The notes below the pieces were generated by a model. It searched no databases. It was not told the DNA's origin and saw only the letters and a program-made list of their open reading frames with translations. This document shows positions 19,865-29,565 of a stretch of 52,421 nucleotides of DNA, piece by piece. The stretch is from NCBI RefSeq assembly GCF_004614195.1, contig NZ_SPUM01000019.1, forward strand, positions 1 to 52,421, in the 5' to 3' direction. A program made the translations under genes and the position numbers. Source of the stretch: Massilia horti (lineage in GTDB: Bacteria; Pseudomonadota; Gammaproteobacteria; Burkholderiales; Burkholderiaceae_D). Each line of letters starts with the position of its first letter. Positions within the stretch are counted from its first letter, which is position 1.

Positions 19865-20505
19865 GCAATTCTTCCGCCGCTTTTGATGCGGCCTTTTCCA
19901 GCCTGCCGCTGGTGGCGATCCTGCGCGGCTTGAAACCAGTAGAAGCAGAAGCCGTCGGCCAGGCGCTGTACGACGAAGGCTTTCGCCTGATCGAGGTTCC
20001 CCTCAATTCGCCGGACCCGCTCGAATCGATCGAACGGCTTGCACGCAAGCTGCCGCCTGATGCGGTGGTTGGCGCCGGCACAGTCCTCCTTACTTCCGCA
20101 GTGACCCAGGTGAAGGACGCCGGCGGCCAACTGATCGTGATGCCCCATGCTGACGTCGAGGTGATCCGGGCGGCCAAGGCCGCCGGAATGTGGTGCGTGC
20201 CGGGCGTGGCCACGCCGACCGAGGCGTTCGCGGCATTGAATGCCGGGGCCGACGCGCTCAAGCTGTTCCCCGCCGAATTGGTGGCGCCGCCGGTGATGAA
20301 GGCGATGCGCGCGGTGCTGCCCGCGACCACGCGCCTGCTTCCCGTCGGCGGCATTACGCCCACCACCATGGACGGCTACCGCCGTGCAGGCGCCAATGGT
20401 TTCGGGCTTGGCTCGGCGTTGTTCGCGCCTGGCATGAGCCCGCAAATGGTGGCCGGGCATGCACGCGCCTTCGTCACGGCATGGCGTGCAGGATGGAATA
20501 CCTAG
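19861..20505 (+). CDS. dgoA: 2-dehydro-3-deoxy-6-phosphogalactonate aldolase
   Basis: This class I aldolase of the KDPG/KHG family splits 2-keto-3-deoxy-6-phosphogalactonate to pyruvate and glyceraldehyde-3-phosphate. The 214-residue protein shows VAILRGLKPVEA and IEVPLNSPDPLESI with the catalytic Glu. VGAGTV and the Schiff-base lysine in ADALKLFPAEL follow, and the phosphate site is PVGGITPTTM. The ATG overlaps the dgoK stop by 4 bases. It completes the pathway from galactonate to central metabolism. Confidence 0.95.
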   Translation: MSNSSAAFDAAFSSLPLVAILRGLKPVEAEAVGQALYDEGFRLIEVPLNSPDPLESIERLARKLPPDAVVGAGTVLLTSAVTQVKDAGGQLIVMPHADVEVIRAAKAAGMWCVPGVATPTEAFAALNAGADALKLFPAELVAPPVMKAMRAVLPATTRLLPVGGITPTTMDGYRRAGANGFGLGSALFAPGMSPQMVAGHARAFVTAWRAGWNT

Positions 20506-20555
20506 ACGCGCTGGCTCATGCGGCCGTGCGTTCACAATAACCACAAGGAGACAAC

Positions 20556-21548
20556 ATGACGACGACATCACGCCGCCGCCTGCTGGGCGGTGTCCTCGCG
20601 CTGGCATCGCTGGGTGGCTTGCCGGCCTTGGCCGCCGAGCCGGTCAAGATCGGCTTTCTGGTCAAGCAGGCCGAGGAACCGTGGTTCCAGGACGAGTGGC
20701 GTTTTGCCGAACAGGCCGCGCGTGAAAAAGGCTTCGCGCTGGTGAAGATCGGGATTCCGAACGGCGAGAAGATGATCGGCGCCATCGACAACCTGGCGGC
20801 GCAGAAGGCGCAAGGCTTCCTGATCTGCGCGCCGGACGTCAAACTCGGCAGTGCCGTGCAGCGCGCCGCAAAGCGCACCGGCATGAAAGTGATGTCGGTC
20901 GACGACCAGTTGGTGGATGGCGCCGGCAAGCCGATCGCATCGATCCCGCACATGGGCATTTCGGGCTACGAGATCGGCAAGCAGGCCGGCCAGGCGCTGG
21001 TCGCGGAAATGAAGGCGCGTAACTGGAACATGGCGGAAGTAGGCGCGTTGCGCGTCGCCTTCGACCAGCTGCCGACCGCGCGCGATCGCACTCAGGGCGC
21101 GGTCGATGCGCTCAAGGCAGCGGGCTTCCCGGTCCAGAATATCGTCGACGCGCCGCAGGCCAAGAGCGACACCGAAAACGCGTTCAACGCCGCCAATATC
21201 GCGTTCACCAAGCAGGCGCGCTTCAAGCGCTGGATCGCGTTCGGCATGAACGACGAGGCGGTGCTCGGCGCAGTGCGCGCGGCCGAGGGGCGCGGCATGC
21301 GTGCCGACGCCATGATCGGCGTTGGCATCGGCGGCAGCAAAACCGCGCAAAACGAGTTCGCCAAACCGGCTGCCACCGGCTTTTTCGGCACGGTGCTGAT
21401 CAGCCCCAAGCGACACGGCTACGAGAGCTCGGTCATGATGTACGACTGGATCACTAAAAACGTGGCACCGCCTCCGGTTACGCTCACCTCGGGCACCCTC
21501 ATGACGCGCGCCAATCAGGCGCAGGTGCGTTCGCAGTTCGGGCTGTAA
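20556..21548 (+). CDS. araF: AraF-type periplasmic sugar-binding protein of an ABC importer
   Basis: The 330-residue protein has an Arg-rich signal ([11 protein letters not shown], cleaved near ALAAEP), possibly Tat-like. The mature sequence closely follows L-arabinose/D-galactose-binding AraF, with [40 protein letters not shown] and [20 protein letters not shown]. An AAGGAGACAA ribosome site precedes ATG 20556. It begins araFGH, 50 bases after dgoA. AraF homologues bind L-arabinose and D-galactose. With the dgo genes beside it, galactose is the likelier cargo here. Confidence 0.88.
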   Translation: MTTTSRRRLLGGVLALASLGGLPALAAEPVKIGFLVKQAEEPWFQDEWRFAEQAAREKGFALVKIGIPNGEKMIGAIDNLAAQKAQGFLICAPDVKLGSAVQRAAKRTGMKVMSVDDQLVDGAGKPIASIPHMGISGYEIGKQAGQALVAEMKARNWNMAEVGALRVAFDQLPTARDRTQGAVDALKAAGFPVQNIVDAPQAKSDTENAFNAANIAFTKQARFKRWIAFGMNDEAVLGAVRAAEGRGMRADAMIGVGIGGSKTAQNEFAKPAATGFFGTVLISPKRHGYESSVMMYDWITKNVAPPPVTLTSGTLMTRANQAQVRSQFGL

Positions 21549-21556
21549 GGCGGGCG

Positions 21557-23059
21557 ATGGCGGGGTATCTCCAGTTTGAAAGCGTCACCAAGCAGTTCCC
21601 AGGCGTGAAGGCGCTCGACGGCGTGAGCTTCGAGGCGCACGCAGGCGCGGTACATGGCCTGCTGGGCGAGAACGGTGCCGGCAAGTCGACCCTGTTAAAA
21701 ATCCTGGGCGGCCAGTACCGCCCGGACGGCGGGCGCCTGCTGGTTGGTGGACGCGAATGCCGCTTCCAGTCCGCAGCCGATGCGATCGAAGCGGGCATTG
21801 CGGTCATCCACCAGGAACTGCAGTATGTGCCGGAGTTGACGGTGGCCGAGAACGTGCTGCTTGGTCGCCTGCCGCACCGCTTTGGCCTGGTCGATCACGG
21901 CGCCGCGCGGCGCCTGGTGGCCGAACGCCTGGCCGCTATCGGCGTCGACCTAGACCCCGCGGCCAAGCTGTCGTCGCTGTCGATCGCGCAGCGCCAGATG
22001 GTCGAAATCTGCAAGGCGATCATGCAGGACGCGCAGGTCATCGCGTTCGACGAACCGACCAGCAGCCTGTCGCAGCGCGAAAGCGAGATCCTGTTCCGCC
22101 TGATCGGCGAGCTGCGCGCCGACGGCCGCACCATGATCTACATCTCGCACCGGCTGGAAGAGCTTTACCGGCTTTGCGATGCATGCACGATCTTCCGCGA
22201 CGGGCGCAAGATCGTGACGCACCCGGTCATGTCCGAGGTGCCGCGTGCACGCCTGATCAGCGACATGGTCGGGCGCGACGTGCATGACATCTACGATTAC
22301 CGTCCACGCCCGCGCGGCAAGCCGCGCCTTAAGGTGAGTAACCTGCGCGGGGCGACGCTTGAGCATCCGAACAGCTTCGAGGCGCACGCCGGCGAAGTGC
22401 TCGGCTTCTTCGGGCTGGTGGGCGCGGGCCGCAGTGAGCTGATGCGCCTGCTGTACGGCGCCGACCGGCGCGCGGCTGGCAGCGTGGTGGAACTGGACGG
22501 GCGGCGGCTCGACGGCACCGGTCCGCACGAGGCGATTTCGGCAGGCCTGGTCCTGGCCCCGGAAGACCGCAAGGAGCAGGGCATCCTGCCCGAGGCCTCG
22601 GTGGCCGAGAACATCAACATCAGCACCCGCCGCCACAGCTTGCTCGGTGGCCTGTTCATCAGCGCACGGCGCGAGGCCGAGCTGGCCGAACGCTTCATCA
22701 AGAAGCTGCGCATCAAGACGCGCGACCGCAACCAGGAAATCCGCCTGCTTTCCGGCGGCAACCAGCAGAAGGCGATTCTCGCACGCTGGCTGGCCGAACC
22801 GAACCTCAAGGTGCTTGTGCTGGACGAGCCCACGCGCGGCATCGACGTCGGGGCCAAGAACGAAATCTACCGGATCATCCACGAGGTGGCGGCCACGGGC
22901 TGCGCGGTGATCGTGGTCTCGAGCGAACTGCCGGAAGTGCTGGGCATTGCCGACCGCGTGCTGGTCATGCGCGATGGCCGCATCAGCGGCGAGCTGGAAC
23001 GCGACGAGGCCAGCGAAACGGCTGTGCTGCGCCTGGCGCTGCCCGAATCCACCCAATGA
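21557..23059 (+). CDS. araG: AraG-type sugar ABC importer, duplicated ATPase subunit
   Basis: The 500-residue protein has two fused ABC ATPase domains, as in CUT2 importers. The first has Walker [10 protein letters not shown], signature LSIAQRQM and Walker [11 protein letters not shown]. The second has the degenerate A-loop GLVGAGRSE, signature LSGGNQQK and [14 protein letters not shown]. It starts 8 bases after araF and is followed by araH. Confidence 0.93.
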   Translation: MAGYLQFESVTKQFPGVKALDGVSFEAHAGAVHGLLGENGAGKSTLLKILGGQYRPDGGRLLVGGRECRFQSAADAIEAGIAVIHQELQYVPELTVAENVLLGRLPHRFGLVDHGAARRLVAERLAAIGVDLDPAAKLSSLSIAQRQMVEICKAIMQDAQVIAFDEPTSSLSQRESEILFRLIGELRADGRTMIYISHRLEELYRLCDACTIFRDGRKIVTHPVMSEVPRARLISDMVGRDVHDIYDYRPRPRGKPRLKVSNLRGATLEHPNSFEAHAGEVLGFFGLVGAGRSELMRLLYGADRRAAGSVVELDGRRLDGTGPHEAISAGLVLAPEDRKEQGILPEASVAENINISTRRHSLLGGLFISARREAELAERFIKKLRIKTRDRNQEIRLLSGGNQQKAILARWLAEPNLKVLVLDEPTRGIDVGAKNEIYRIIHEVAATGCAVIVVSSELPEVLGIADRVLVMRDGRISGELERDEASETAVLRLALPESTQ

Positions 23060-23078
23060 ATCACAGGAGAATAATCGC

Positions 23079-24059
23079 ATGACTTCCATGAGTCCCGCCG
23101 TACCCGACCTCGCCGCGCGCCGCGCGCGCCGCGAATGGGTTGTCGAGTACAGCATGCCGCTGGCTTACGCGGTGCTGTTCGGCGTGCTTTCGGCGACAGT
23201 CGAGAACTTTTTCTCGCCCACTAACATCATCGGCCTGATGCTGTCGGTCGCGCAGATCGGCATGGTCGCCTGCACCATGATGATGTGCCTGGCCTCGCGC
23301 GATTTCGACCTGTCGGTCGGTTCGATGATCGCGTTTTCCGGCGTGCTGGGCGCGATCATCCTCGAGCGCACCGACAGCGTGCTGCTGGCGTTCGGCGGCG
23401 CGCTCGGCGCCGGGGCGCTGATCGGCGCGGGCAATGGCTTTTTGATCGCCTACCTGCGCGTCAATGCGCTGATTGCGACGCTGGCCACCATGCTGATGGT
23501 GCGCGGCCTCGCGTTCATCGTCTCGCACGGACAAGCGGTCGGCATTGCCAACGACGCCTTCATGAGCATTGGCGACGCGCGTCCGGCGGGCGTGCCGCTG
23601 CCGGTGATCGTGACTGGCTTGTGCTTCATTGTGTTTGGCGTGCTGCTCAATCATACGATCTTCGGCCGCAACACGCTGGCCATCGGCGGCAACCCCGAAG
23701 CGGCGCGCCTGGCCGGCGTGCGCGTCGAGCGTTTGCGTGTGTGGATCTTTTTGCTTCAGGGCGTGGTGACGTCGCTGGCAGGCTTGATCCTGGCTTCGCG
23801 GATCACCAGCGGCCAGCCGAATTCCGCGCAGGGCTTTGAACTGGACGTGATCTCGGCCTGTGTGCTGGGCGGCGTGTCGCTCCAGGGCGGCAAGGCGCGC
23901 ATCTTCGGCGTGTTGATTGGCGTGCTCATCATGGGCACGGTCGAGAACGTGATGAACCTGCTGGATGTGGACGCGTTCTACCAGTACCTGGTGCGCGGAG
24001 TGATCCTGCTGGCGGCGGTGCTGCTGGACCAGCTCAAGACGCGCGGCGTGCGGCGCTGA
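23079..24059 (+). CDS. araH: AraH-type sugar ABC importer permease
   Basis: This inner-membrane permease of the CUT2/BPD_transp_2 family has about 326 residues and 8-10 hydrophobic segments. It has the family stretches MCLASRDFDLSVGS and LIATLATMLMVRGLAF, then FGRNTLAIGGNPEAARLAG and LGGVSLQGGKARI. AGGAGA precedes ATG 23079. It ends the dgo-ara gene string and is followed by a repeat pair that may mark the transcript end. Confidence 0.92.
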   Translation: MTSMSPAVPDLAARRARREWVVEYSMPLAYAVLFGVLSATVENFFSPTNIIGLMLSVAQIGMVACTMMMCLASRDFDLSVGSMIAFSGVLGAIILERTDSVLLAFGGALGAGALIGAGNGFLIAYLRVNALIATLATMLMVRGLAFIVSHGQAVGIANDAFMSIGDARPAGVPLPVIVTGLCFIVFGVLLNHTIFGRNTLAIGGNPEAARLAGVRVERLRVWIFLLQGVVTSLAGLILASRITSGQPNSAQGFELDVISACVLGGVSLQGGKARIFGVLIGVLIMGTVENVMNLLDVDAFYQYLVRGVILLAAVLLDQLKTRGVRR

Positions 24060-24076
24060 TCGAAGCGACGCCGCGT

Positions 24077-24168
24077 AGGTTCGCACGTACCGCGTGCGCA
24101 CGGGTGCGCACCCTACGATTGGCTTTGGTAGGCCGTAGGGTGCGCACCAGTGCGCACGCGGTACGTAT
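24077..24168. repeat. Inverted pair of GTGCGCAC palindromic repeats
   Basis: A reverse unit at about 24081-24117 and a forward unit at about 24135-24168 face each other across roughly 17 bases. They fill the araH-SDR gap. Each unit carries GGTGCGCACC next to GTGCGCAC, with CGGTAC at the tail, so each can fold and the pair can also fold together. Confidence 0.85.
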
Positions 24169-24224
24169 GAATGGTGTTTGCCCCGCATGTGCCCAATATC
24201 GCAAAATCGAACTGAAAGAAACGT

Positions 24225-24998
24225 ATGACCAACCGTTTGGCAGACAAAGTCGCCATCGTGACCGGATCGACGATGGGCATCGGCGCGGCGATCGCGCGCC
24301 GCTTCGTGGCGGAGGGCGCGCAGGTGGTGATCAACAGCCACCGCGACGACGACCACGCCGCCGCCATGCGCGCCGAACTGGGCGAGGACCGCAGCCTGTT
24401 CGTGCAGGCCGACGTGGCCGACCAGGCCGCAACCCGCCGCCTGGTCGACCTCACCATCGACCGCTTTGGCCAAATCGACGTCCTGGTCAACAACGCCGGC
24501 ATGAACGTGTTTGCCGATCCGCTCGAACTGTCGCACGACGACTGGCAGCGCTGCATGTCGGTCGATCTCGAAGGCGCCTGGAACGTCACGCGCGCCGCGC
24601 TGCCCTCGATGCTTGCGCGCGGTGCCGGTAGCATCATCAACATCGCCTCCGTCCACGGCCACAAGATCATTCCCGGCTGCTTCCCATACCCCGTGGCCAA
24701 ACACGCGCTGGTAGGTTTGACGCGTTCGCTCGGCATCGAGTACGCCGCTCGCGGCATCCGCGTCAATTCAATTTCGCCGGGGCTGATCATGACCGAGCAG
24801 GTCAAGGCTTGGCTCGCCAGCTGCCCCGATCCCGAGGCCGAACGCCAGCGCCAGGCCAACCTGCTGCCGTGCCGCCGCATCGGCGAACCCGACGAGGTGG
24901 CATACACGGCGCTGTTCCTGGCCAGCGACGAAGCGCGTTTCATCAATGCGACCGATATCCTGATCGACGGCGGCCGCAGCCAGGTTTATCACGACTGA
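24225..24998 (+). CDS. SDR family oxidoreductase, candidate sugar 1-dehydrogenase
   Basis: The 257-residue classical short-chain dehydrogenase has the NAD(P)-binding TGSTMGIG, NNAG, and active-site Ser in NIASVHG. The catalytic pair is Y-P-V-A-K, and SPGLIMTE and a C-terminal GG motif follow. The substrate is not readable from sequence. Its place next to araFGH and dgoDKA suggests oxidation of galactose (or arabinose) to the lactone, the missing first step of that route. No lactonase gene is present in the window, so hydrolysis would be spontaneous or use an enzyme encoded elsewhere. Confidence 0.85.
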   Translation: MTNRLADKVAIVTGSTMGIGAAIARRFVAEGAQVVINSHRDDDHAAAMRAELGEDRSLFVQADVADQAATRRLVDLTIDRFGQIDVLVNNAGMNVFADPLELSHDDWQRCMSVDLEGAWNVTRAALPSMLARGAGSIINIASVHGHKIIPGCFPYPVAKHALVGLTRSLGIEYAARGIRVNSISPGLIMTEQVKAWLASCPDPEAERQRQANLLPCRRIGEPDEVAYTALFLASDEARFINATDILIDGGRSQVYHD

Positions 24999-25184
24999 TT
25001 TCGATCCACGCGCGCGTCGAAACCTCGGCGTGTCGTGATCGACGATCTGCGAATTCGTCCCTGTTCCGATCATGTTGCTGATTAATTGGTGTGCACGGCT
25101 CAAATGTCATCGCCTCGTCACTAGAATAGTCCGTGGCCTCATGAGCTAGCGGCCCGTGGCCCGGCCGACCAACGGAGACGAACG

Positions 25185-28100
25185 ATGAGCAAGGAATTGA
25201 CCCGCCCGACCGTTATCTGTCGCACTCGCTGCGCGACCGCAGTGGCTGCAGTAGTGTCGATGTTTGCCGCGCACGGCGCGCTGGCGCAGGAAACCGCTCC
25301 TGCCGCAACCAGCACGCCGGAAGCGGCGCAGTCCACCAGCCAGGCCGCATCTGGCGACGGCGCACAGCAGCCTGTCGCCGCAGTGGTGTATGTCGCGGGC
25401 ACCCGCAAGTCGGTCGCGTCGGCGATCGATCGCAAGCTAAGGGCCAGCACCGTATCCGATTCGATCGTGGCCGAGGACATTGGCCAGTTCCCCGACAAGA
25501 ACGTGGGCGAGGCGCTGTCGCGCGTGACCGGCGTGCAGCTGACGCGCGACTTCGGTGAAGGGTCGCAGGTGGCTATCCGCGGCGTTGAGCCGAACCTGAA
25601 CCGGATCGAGATCAATGGCATGTCGGTCCTCGGCACCAACGGCACCGCTGGCCGCGGCGCGGAACTGCGCGAACTGGCGTCGGAGCTGATCGGTTCGATC
25701 GACGTCTACAAGGGCATTACTGCCGACATGACTGAAGGCGGCGTTGGCGGCACCGTCAGCATCGGGACCCGCAAGCCGCTTGAGTTCAAGAAGCCCACCA
25801 TCAGCACTACTCTCTCCGGCGAGCAGGCGTCCAGCCGCGGCGGCGTCCAGCCACGCGGGAACCTGTTCATGGCCGACCGCTACCTGGACGGGAAGCTGGG
25901 CGTGATGGCCAACATCGTCTACGACAAGGTCTTCACCCGCAACGACTACGCCCGCAACACCTCGTGGCGCTTCCTGCAGGACTGGGACAACTCCCCTGAA
26001 AAGACGGTCACCAGCACCGATCCGGCAGTTGCTGCGATCACCAGCAAGGCGGCGTGCGCGACAGCTGCCAACCTGACTTCGGCCCAGCGCACCGCTTGCA
26101 CGAACCAGTGGAACGATTACTCGCCGGGCATTGCGCGTTACGGCATCTGGACCCGTGACCACAAACGCTCGTCGGCCGAACTGACGGCGCAGTACGAGGT
26201 CAGCAAGGACTTCACCGTGTGGGCCAGCTATCAGGCCAACAAGCAGGCCCAGCGTCTGAACGACCGCAACTTCGGTACTGACTTTGCCAACGCAAACCGG
26301 CTGGCCGATACCGGCACCGCGCCGGTCTACGGCGCCAACGGCGTGCCCACCACGGCCGGTACCTGCGTCACGCCGAGCGGCACGCCGTCCAGCATGGTGG
26401 TGGAGAACCACTACGTGACTTCGTACACTGTGGGCCAGTGCCTGAACGCCGCGGGCCAGGGCGGCCAGGGCGCGTTCAGCACATCGGCGCGCGACTTTGC
26501 ACTGGACATCGATTCGAAATACGCCTCGACCGGCTTTAACTACAAGCGCGATCGCCTGGAAATCGAGGGCCTGTTCAACACCTCGAAGTCGATGTACGAC
26601 ATTAACACCAACAGCATCGTCCTGACCCAGAACGCGCCGGGTCTGAAGGTATCGCTCGACAAGCAGGGGCTGCCGCACTTTACCTTTCCGGCCGCGTACA
26701 GCCCGGACAACCCAAATTCGTACGTGCAGGCGCAGCTTCAGTATCGCCCAGAGGAGACCAAGAACAGGGAAGACCAGGCCAAGCTGGACTTCAAATACCG
26801 TCTGACCACGCCATTCTTCACAAAGGTCTGGTTCGGAGCACAGGCCCGCAAGACGACTTCCACGCAGTACAAGGGCGGCGGCTACCTGGCCAGCGGCGGT
26901 AACGGCAACGACATCAACGTCATGACCGCGAACGTCAACCAGACCTGGATCTACGACCCGCTGTACACCGGCGGCGCGCAGCGCCCGAACGACACGCAAA
27001 CCTTCATCAACTCGAACTTTACGACGAAGTACGTGACTGCAGCGCAGATGGCGAGCCTGGTCAGCGCGGCCAGCGGCCGTTCGCCGGGCACCTTCTTCAA
27101 CGGTTACAAGGGCGTGTCGAACATGCCGGCCAGCTGGATGACGCCGGTCTACGCCGCGGCCGCTCCGAATTTCGACACCTCGCACTTCAACCACGATTAC
27201 CTGTACAACGCGCCCGGCAGCGATGGCAAGGTGTATCCGCAGATTCCAACTTTCGACGTTGGCGAGCGCATCGCTTCGAGCTACCTGCGCCTCGATTATG
27301 CGACCCAGGTCTTCGGTTTTGACCTGGACGGTAACGTCGGCCTGCGCTACACGCGCACCAGTGACAAGGCGGCCGGCCTCTACAAATACCAGGTGCGCAC
27401 CGAGAAATCGCCCGGTTCGTCGAGTTATACGGACGTCGTCGTCAGCAACTCGGTGGCGACGGTGGAGAATACCTACCACGACTATCTGCCAAGCTTTAAC
27501 GGCGCACTGTGGTTCACCGATCGCGCCCTGGTGCGCCTGGGTTGGGCCAAAGCCCTGGCACGTCCGCCAATCGACCTGCTCGCGCCAAACGCAACCTGCA
27601 CCAAAAACAGCGGCCTCCCGCAGTTTGGCGGCAACGGCGTCGACGACTGCAGTGCGGGCAATCCGGACCTGAAGCCATACCGCTCGTCCAACACCGACTT
27701 GAGCTTCGAATACTATCCTTCGCAGGACAGCCAGTTGTCGGTCGCATTTTTCAAGAAAGACATCTCGAGCTATGTGATGGACAAGACGCTGGTCAGGAAT
27801 GTCGACCTGTTCCACAACGGCCAGCTGTTCAACGTGACCCAGCCGATCAACGGCAAAGGCGCGACCACCAAGGGCGTCGAGCTGGCGGCGCGTTCGGCGT
27901 TCACCTGGCTGCCGGGCTGGCTGTCCGGCTTTGGCGGCGACGCGAACTACACCCGCATGGGCTACAAGTACGCGCCAGGCACGGAGCGCCTGAACATCCT
28001 CGACGGCACGGTGCTGCCGTATCCGGGCATGTCGCGCGATTCGTACAACCTCTCGCTGTGGTATGACCGCGGTCCGATCAATGCCCGCGTTGCGTACAAC

Positions 28101-28340
28101 TGGCGTGACCGCTTTTTCACGGGCGGCAACGACGTCTCGGGCAACCCGGTATTCCAGGAGAAGACCGGTTTCCTGGACGCGAAGATCCAGTGGCGCTACA
28201 ACGACTACATCACGTTCTCGCTGGAGGGTAAGAACCTGACCAACCAGGCGCAGATCACCGATGCGGGTGACCTGTTCCGCGTGAATGAGCTGGCATGGTC
28301 GGGCCGTCGCTACTTCTTCACCGTGCAGCTCAAGAACTAA
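25185..28340 (+). CDS. TonB-dependent receptor of the TonB-Xanth-Caul type
   Basis: The 1051-residue outer-membrane receptor has a signal peptide ending at ALAQ and an Ala/Thr/Pro-rich spacer. Its plug has SIVAEDIGQFPDKNVGEALSR, GVQLTRDFGEG, VAIRGVEPNLNR and IDVYKGITADMTEGGVGG. These are hallmarks of the large receptors common in Caulobacter and Xanthomonas glycan uptake loci. A long beta-barrel ends with the terminal aromatic pattern RRYFFTVQLKN. GGAGAC precedes ATG 25185. It is followed by a terminator-like hairpin and the GH43 gene, so it probably imports the oligosaccharides that GH43 trims. Confidence 0.92.
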   Translation: MSKELTRPTVICRTRCATAVAAVVSMFAAHGALAQETAPAATSTPEAAQSTSQAASGDGAQQPVAAVVYVAGTRKSVASAIDRKLRASTVSDSIVAEDIGQFPDKNVGEALSRVTGVQLTRDFGEGSQVAIRGVEPNLNRIEINGMSVLGTNGTAGRGAELRELASELIGSIDVYKGITADMTEGGVGGTVSIGTRKPLEFKKPTISTTLSGEQASSRGGVQPRGNLFMADRYLDGKLGVMANIVYDKVFTRNDYARNTSWRFLQDWDNSPEKTVTSTDPAVAAITSKAACATAANLTSAQRTACTNQWNDYSPGIARYGIWTRDHKRSSAELTAQYEVSKDFTVWASYQANKQAQRLNDRNFGTDFANANRLADTGTAPVYGANGVPTTAGTCVTPSGTPSSMVVENHYVTSYTVGQCLNAAGQGGQGAFSTSARDFALDIDSKYASTGFNYKRDRLEIEGLFNTSKSMYDINTNSIVLTQNAPGLKVSLDKQGLPHFTFPAAYSPDNPNSYVQAQLQYRPEETKNREDQAKLDFKYRLTTPFFTKVWFGAQARKTTSTQYKGGGYLASGGNGNDINVMTANVNQTWIYDPLYTGGAQRPNDTQTFINSNFTTKYVTAAQMASLVSAASGRSPGTFFNGYKGVSNMPASWMTPVYAAAAPNFDTSHFNHDYLYNAPGSDGKVYPQIPTFDVGERIASSYLRLDYATQVFGFDLDGNVGLRYTRTSDKAAGLYKYQVRTEKSPGSSSYTDVVVSNSVATVENTYHDYLPSFNGALWFTDRALVRLGWAKALARPPIDLLAPNATCTKNSGLPQFGGNGVDDCSAGNPDLKPYRSSNTDLSFEYYPSQDSQLSVAFFKKDISSYVMDKTLVRNVDLFHNGQLFNVTQPINGKGATTKGVELAARSAFTWLPGWLSGFGGDANYTRMGYKYAPGTERLNILDGTVLPYPGMSRDSYNLSLWYDRGPINARVAYNWRDRFFTGGNDVSGNPVFQEKTGFLDAKIQWRYNDYITFSLEGKNLTNQAQITDAGDLFRVNELAWSGRRYFFTVQLKN

Positions 28341-28361
28341 TTTCGTTAACTCCTGCATGTG

Positions 28362-28397
28362 CCAGCCATCATCAACGGTGGCTGGTATTGTTTTATT
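28362..28397 (+). terminator. Terminator-like hairpin between TonB receptor and GH43
   Basis: CCAGCCA at 28362-28368 pairs with TGGCTGG at 28379-28385 and is followed by TATTGTTTTATT. It ends only 11-22 bases before the GH43 ATG, so it may lower rather than abolish expression of the downstream gene. Confidence 0.55.
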
Positions 28398-28407
28398 CGG
28401 GGTCCAC

Positions 28408-29424
28408 ATGTCCTTTACCGGCAAGCTTGTCGCAGCAATCGCAGCCGCAATCGTGTTTGCCGCGCCGGCCGCATTTGCCGCCGGCGTCCAATTCCATAAC
28501 CCGCTGGTGCTGCAACGGGCCGATCCCCAGGTCGCGCTTCATTCGGACGGCTACTACTACTTTACCGCCACTGTTCCCGAATATGACCGGATCGAGGTCC
28601 GTCGCGCGCGTTCGCTGGACGAACTGGGCAAGGCCGATGCAAGGGTCGTCTGGCGCAAGCACGAAAAAGGGGAGATGGGTGCGCACATCTGGGCGCCGGA
28701 GATGCACTACATCGACGGCAAGTGGTACATCTACTTTACTGCCGGCCGTGCGGAAGCGGTGTGGGAGATCCGCCTGTACGTGCTCGAGAATTCGTCGCCG
28801 AATCCGTTGGAAGGTGAATGGATCGAACGCGGCCAACTCAAGACCGGCTGGGAGTCTTTCTCGCTCGACGCAACCACGTTCAGCCATCACGGCCAGCGCT
28901 ACCTGGTCTGGACCCAGCGCGCGGCCGCCGGCACCAAGGACAAGGGCACCAACATCTACATCGCCAAGATGGATACTCCGCTTTCGATCACAGGGCCGGC
29001 TACGCTCTTGACCAGGCCCGAGTACGCGTGGGAAAAAATGAAATACGACGTGACCGAAGCCCCGGCGGTGCTGGTCAAGAATGGCCGTGTATTCCTCACA
29101 TATTCTGCAAGCGCGACCGATGCTAACTACTGCATGGGCATGCTGACCGCGAGTGGCGATGCCGACCTGCTCGACCCAAGCGCATGGCGCAAGTCGCCCG
29201 AGCCGGTGTTCAAGACAAGCGAGGCCAATGGCCAATTCGGCCCGGGACATAACTCGTTCACGACCACGCCCGACGGCAAGACCGATGTGCTGGTCTATCA
29301 TGCGCGCAACTACCGGGAAATCAAGGGTGATTCGCTGCGTGATCCGAATCGGCACACGCGGGCGCAGGTGATTCGCTGGAAGGCGGATGGCACGCCGGAG
29401 TTTGGGGAGCCTGTGGCGGATTAG
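28408..29424 (+). CDS. GH43 family glycosidase, secreted (arabinofuranosidase/xylosidase-like)
   Basis: The 338-residue enzyme has a signal peptide ending near FAAG. The five-bladed propeller signature is clear. RADPQVALHSDGYYYFTAT carries the catalytic base Asp, GAHIWAPEMHYIDGKWYIYFTAG follows, and VTEAPAVLVKNGRVFLTYS carries the general acid Glu. FGPGHNSF is the metal-site His region. It most likely removes arabinose (or xylose) side chains. ATG 28408 is chosen; an upstream ATG at 28285 would run through the receptor gene. A near-identical copy of its last 243 bases lies at 30317-30559. Confidence 0.9.
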   Translation: MSFTGKLVAAIAAAIVFAAPAAFAAGVQFHNPLVLQRADPQVALHSDGYYYFTATVPEYDRIEVRRARSLDELGKADARVVWRKHEKGEMGAHIWAPEMHYIDGKWYIYFTAGRAEAVWEIRLYVLENSSPNPLEGEWIERGQLKTGWESFSLDATTFSHHGQRYLVWTQRAAAGTKDKGTNIYIAKMDTPLSITGPATLLTRPEYAWEKMKYDVTEAPAVLVKNGRVFLTYSASATDANYCMGMLTASGDADLLDPSAWRKSPEPVFKTSEANGQFGPGHNSFTTTPDGKTDVLVYHARNYREIKGDSLRDPNRHTRAQVIRWKADGTPEFGEPVAD

Positions 29425-29523
29425 TTGCGTTTGCCAAGCTGGGAATCGACTCGTATTCCAGACCAGGCTATCAATGTCGCCCGCTCAGGTGCCCAATGGA
29501 CACGATACATATATTGCGAACGA

Positions 29524-29556
29524 CGCCGTAACGATTGCCCCTATATCGTTACGGCG
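29524..29556. terminator. Perfect 12-base inverted repeat between convergent genes
   Basis: CGCCGTAACGAT at 29524-29535 is exactly complementary to 29545-29556, with a 9-base loop. It lies between GH43 (plus) and the lectin gene (minus), whose stop is 10 bases away. It has no T run, so it is probably a shared RNA 3'-end structure rather than a classic terminator. Confidence 0.5.
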
Positions 29557-29565
29557 CGTTGGCGA

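Noticed and set aside
25437..28424. Open frame of about 995 codons antisense to the second TonB receptor
   Set aside because: Same compositional shadow; the plus-strand receptor has clear plug and barrel motifs.
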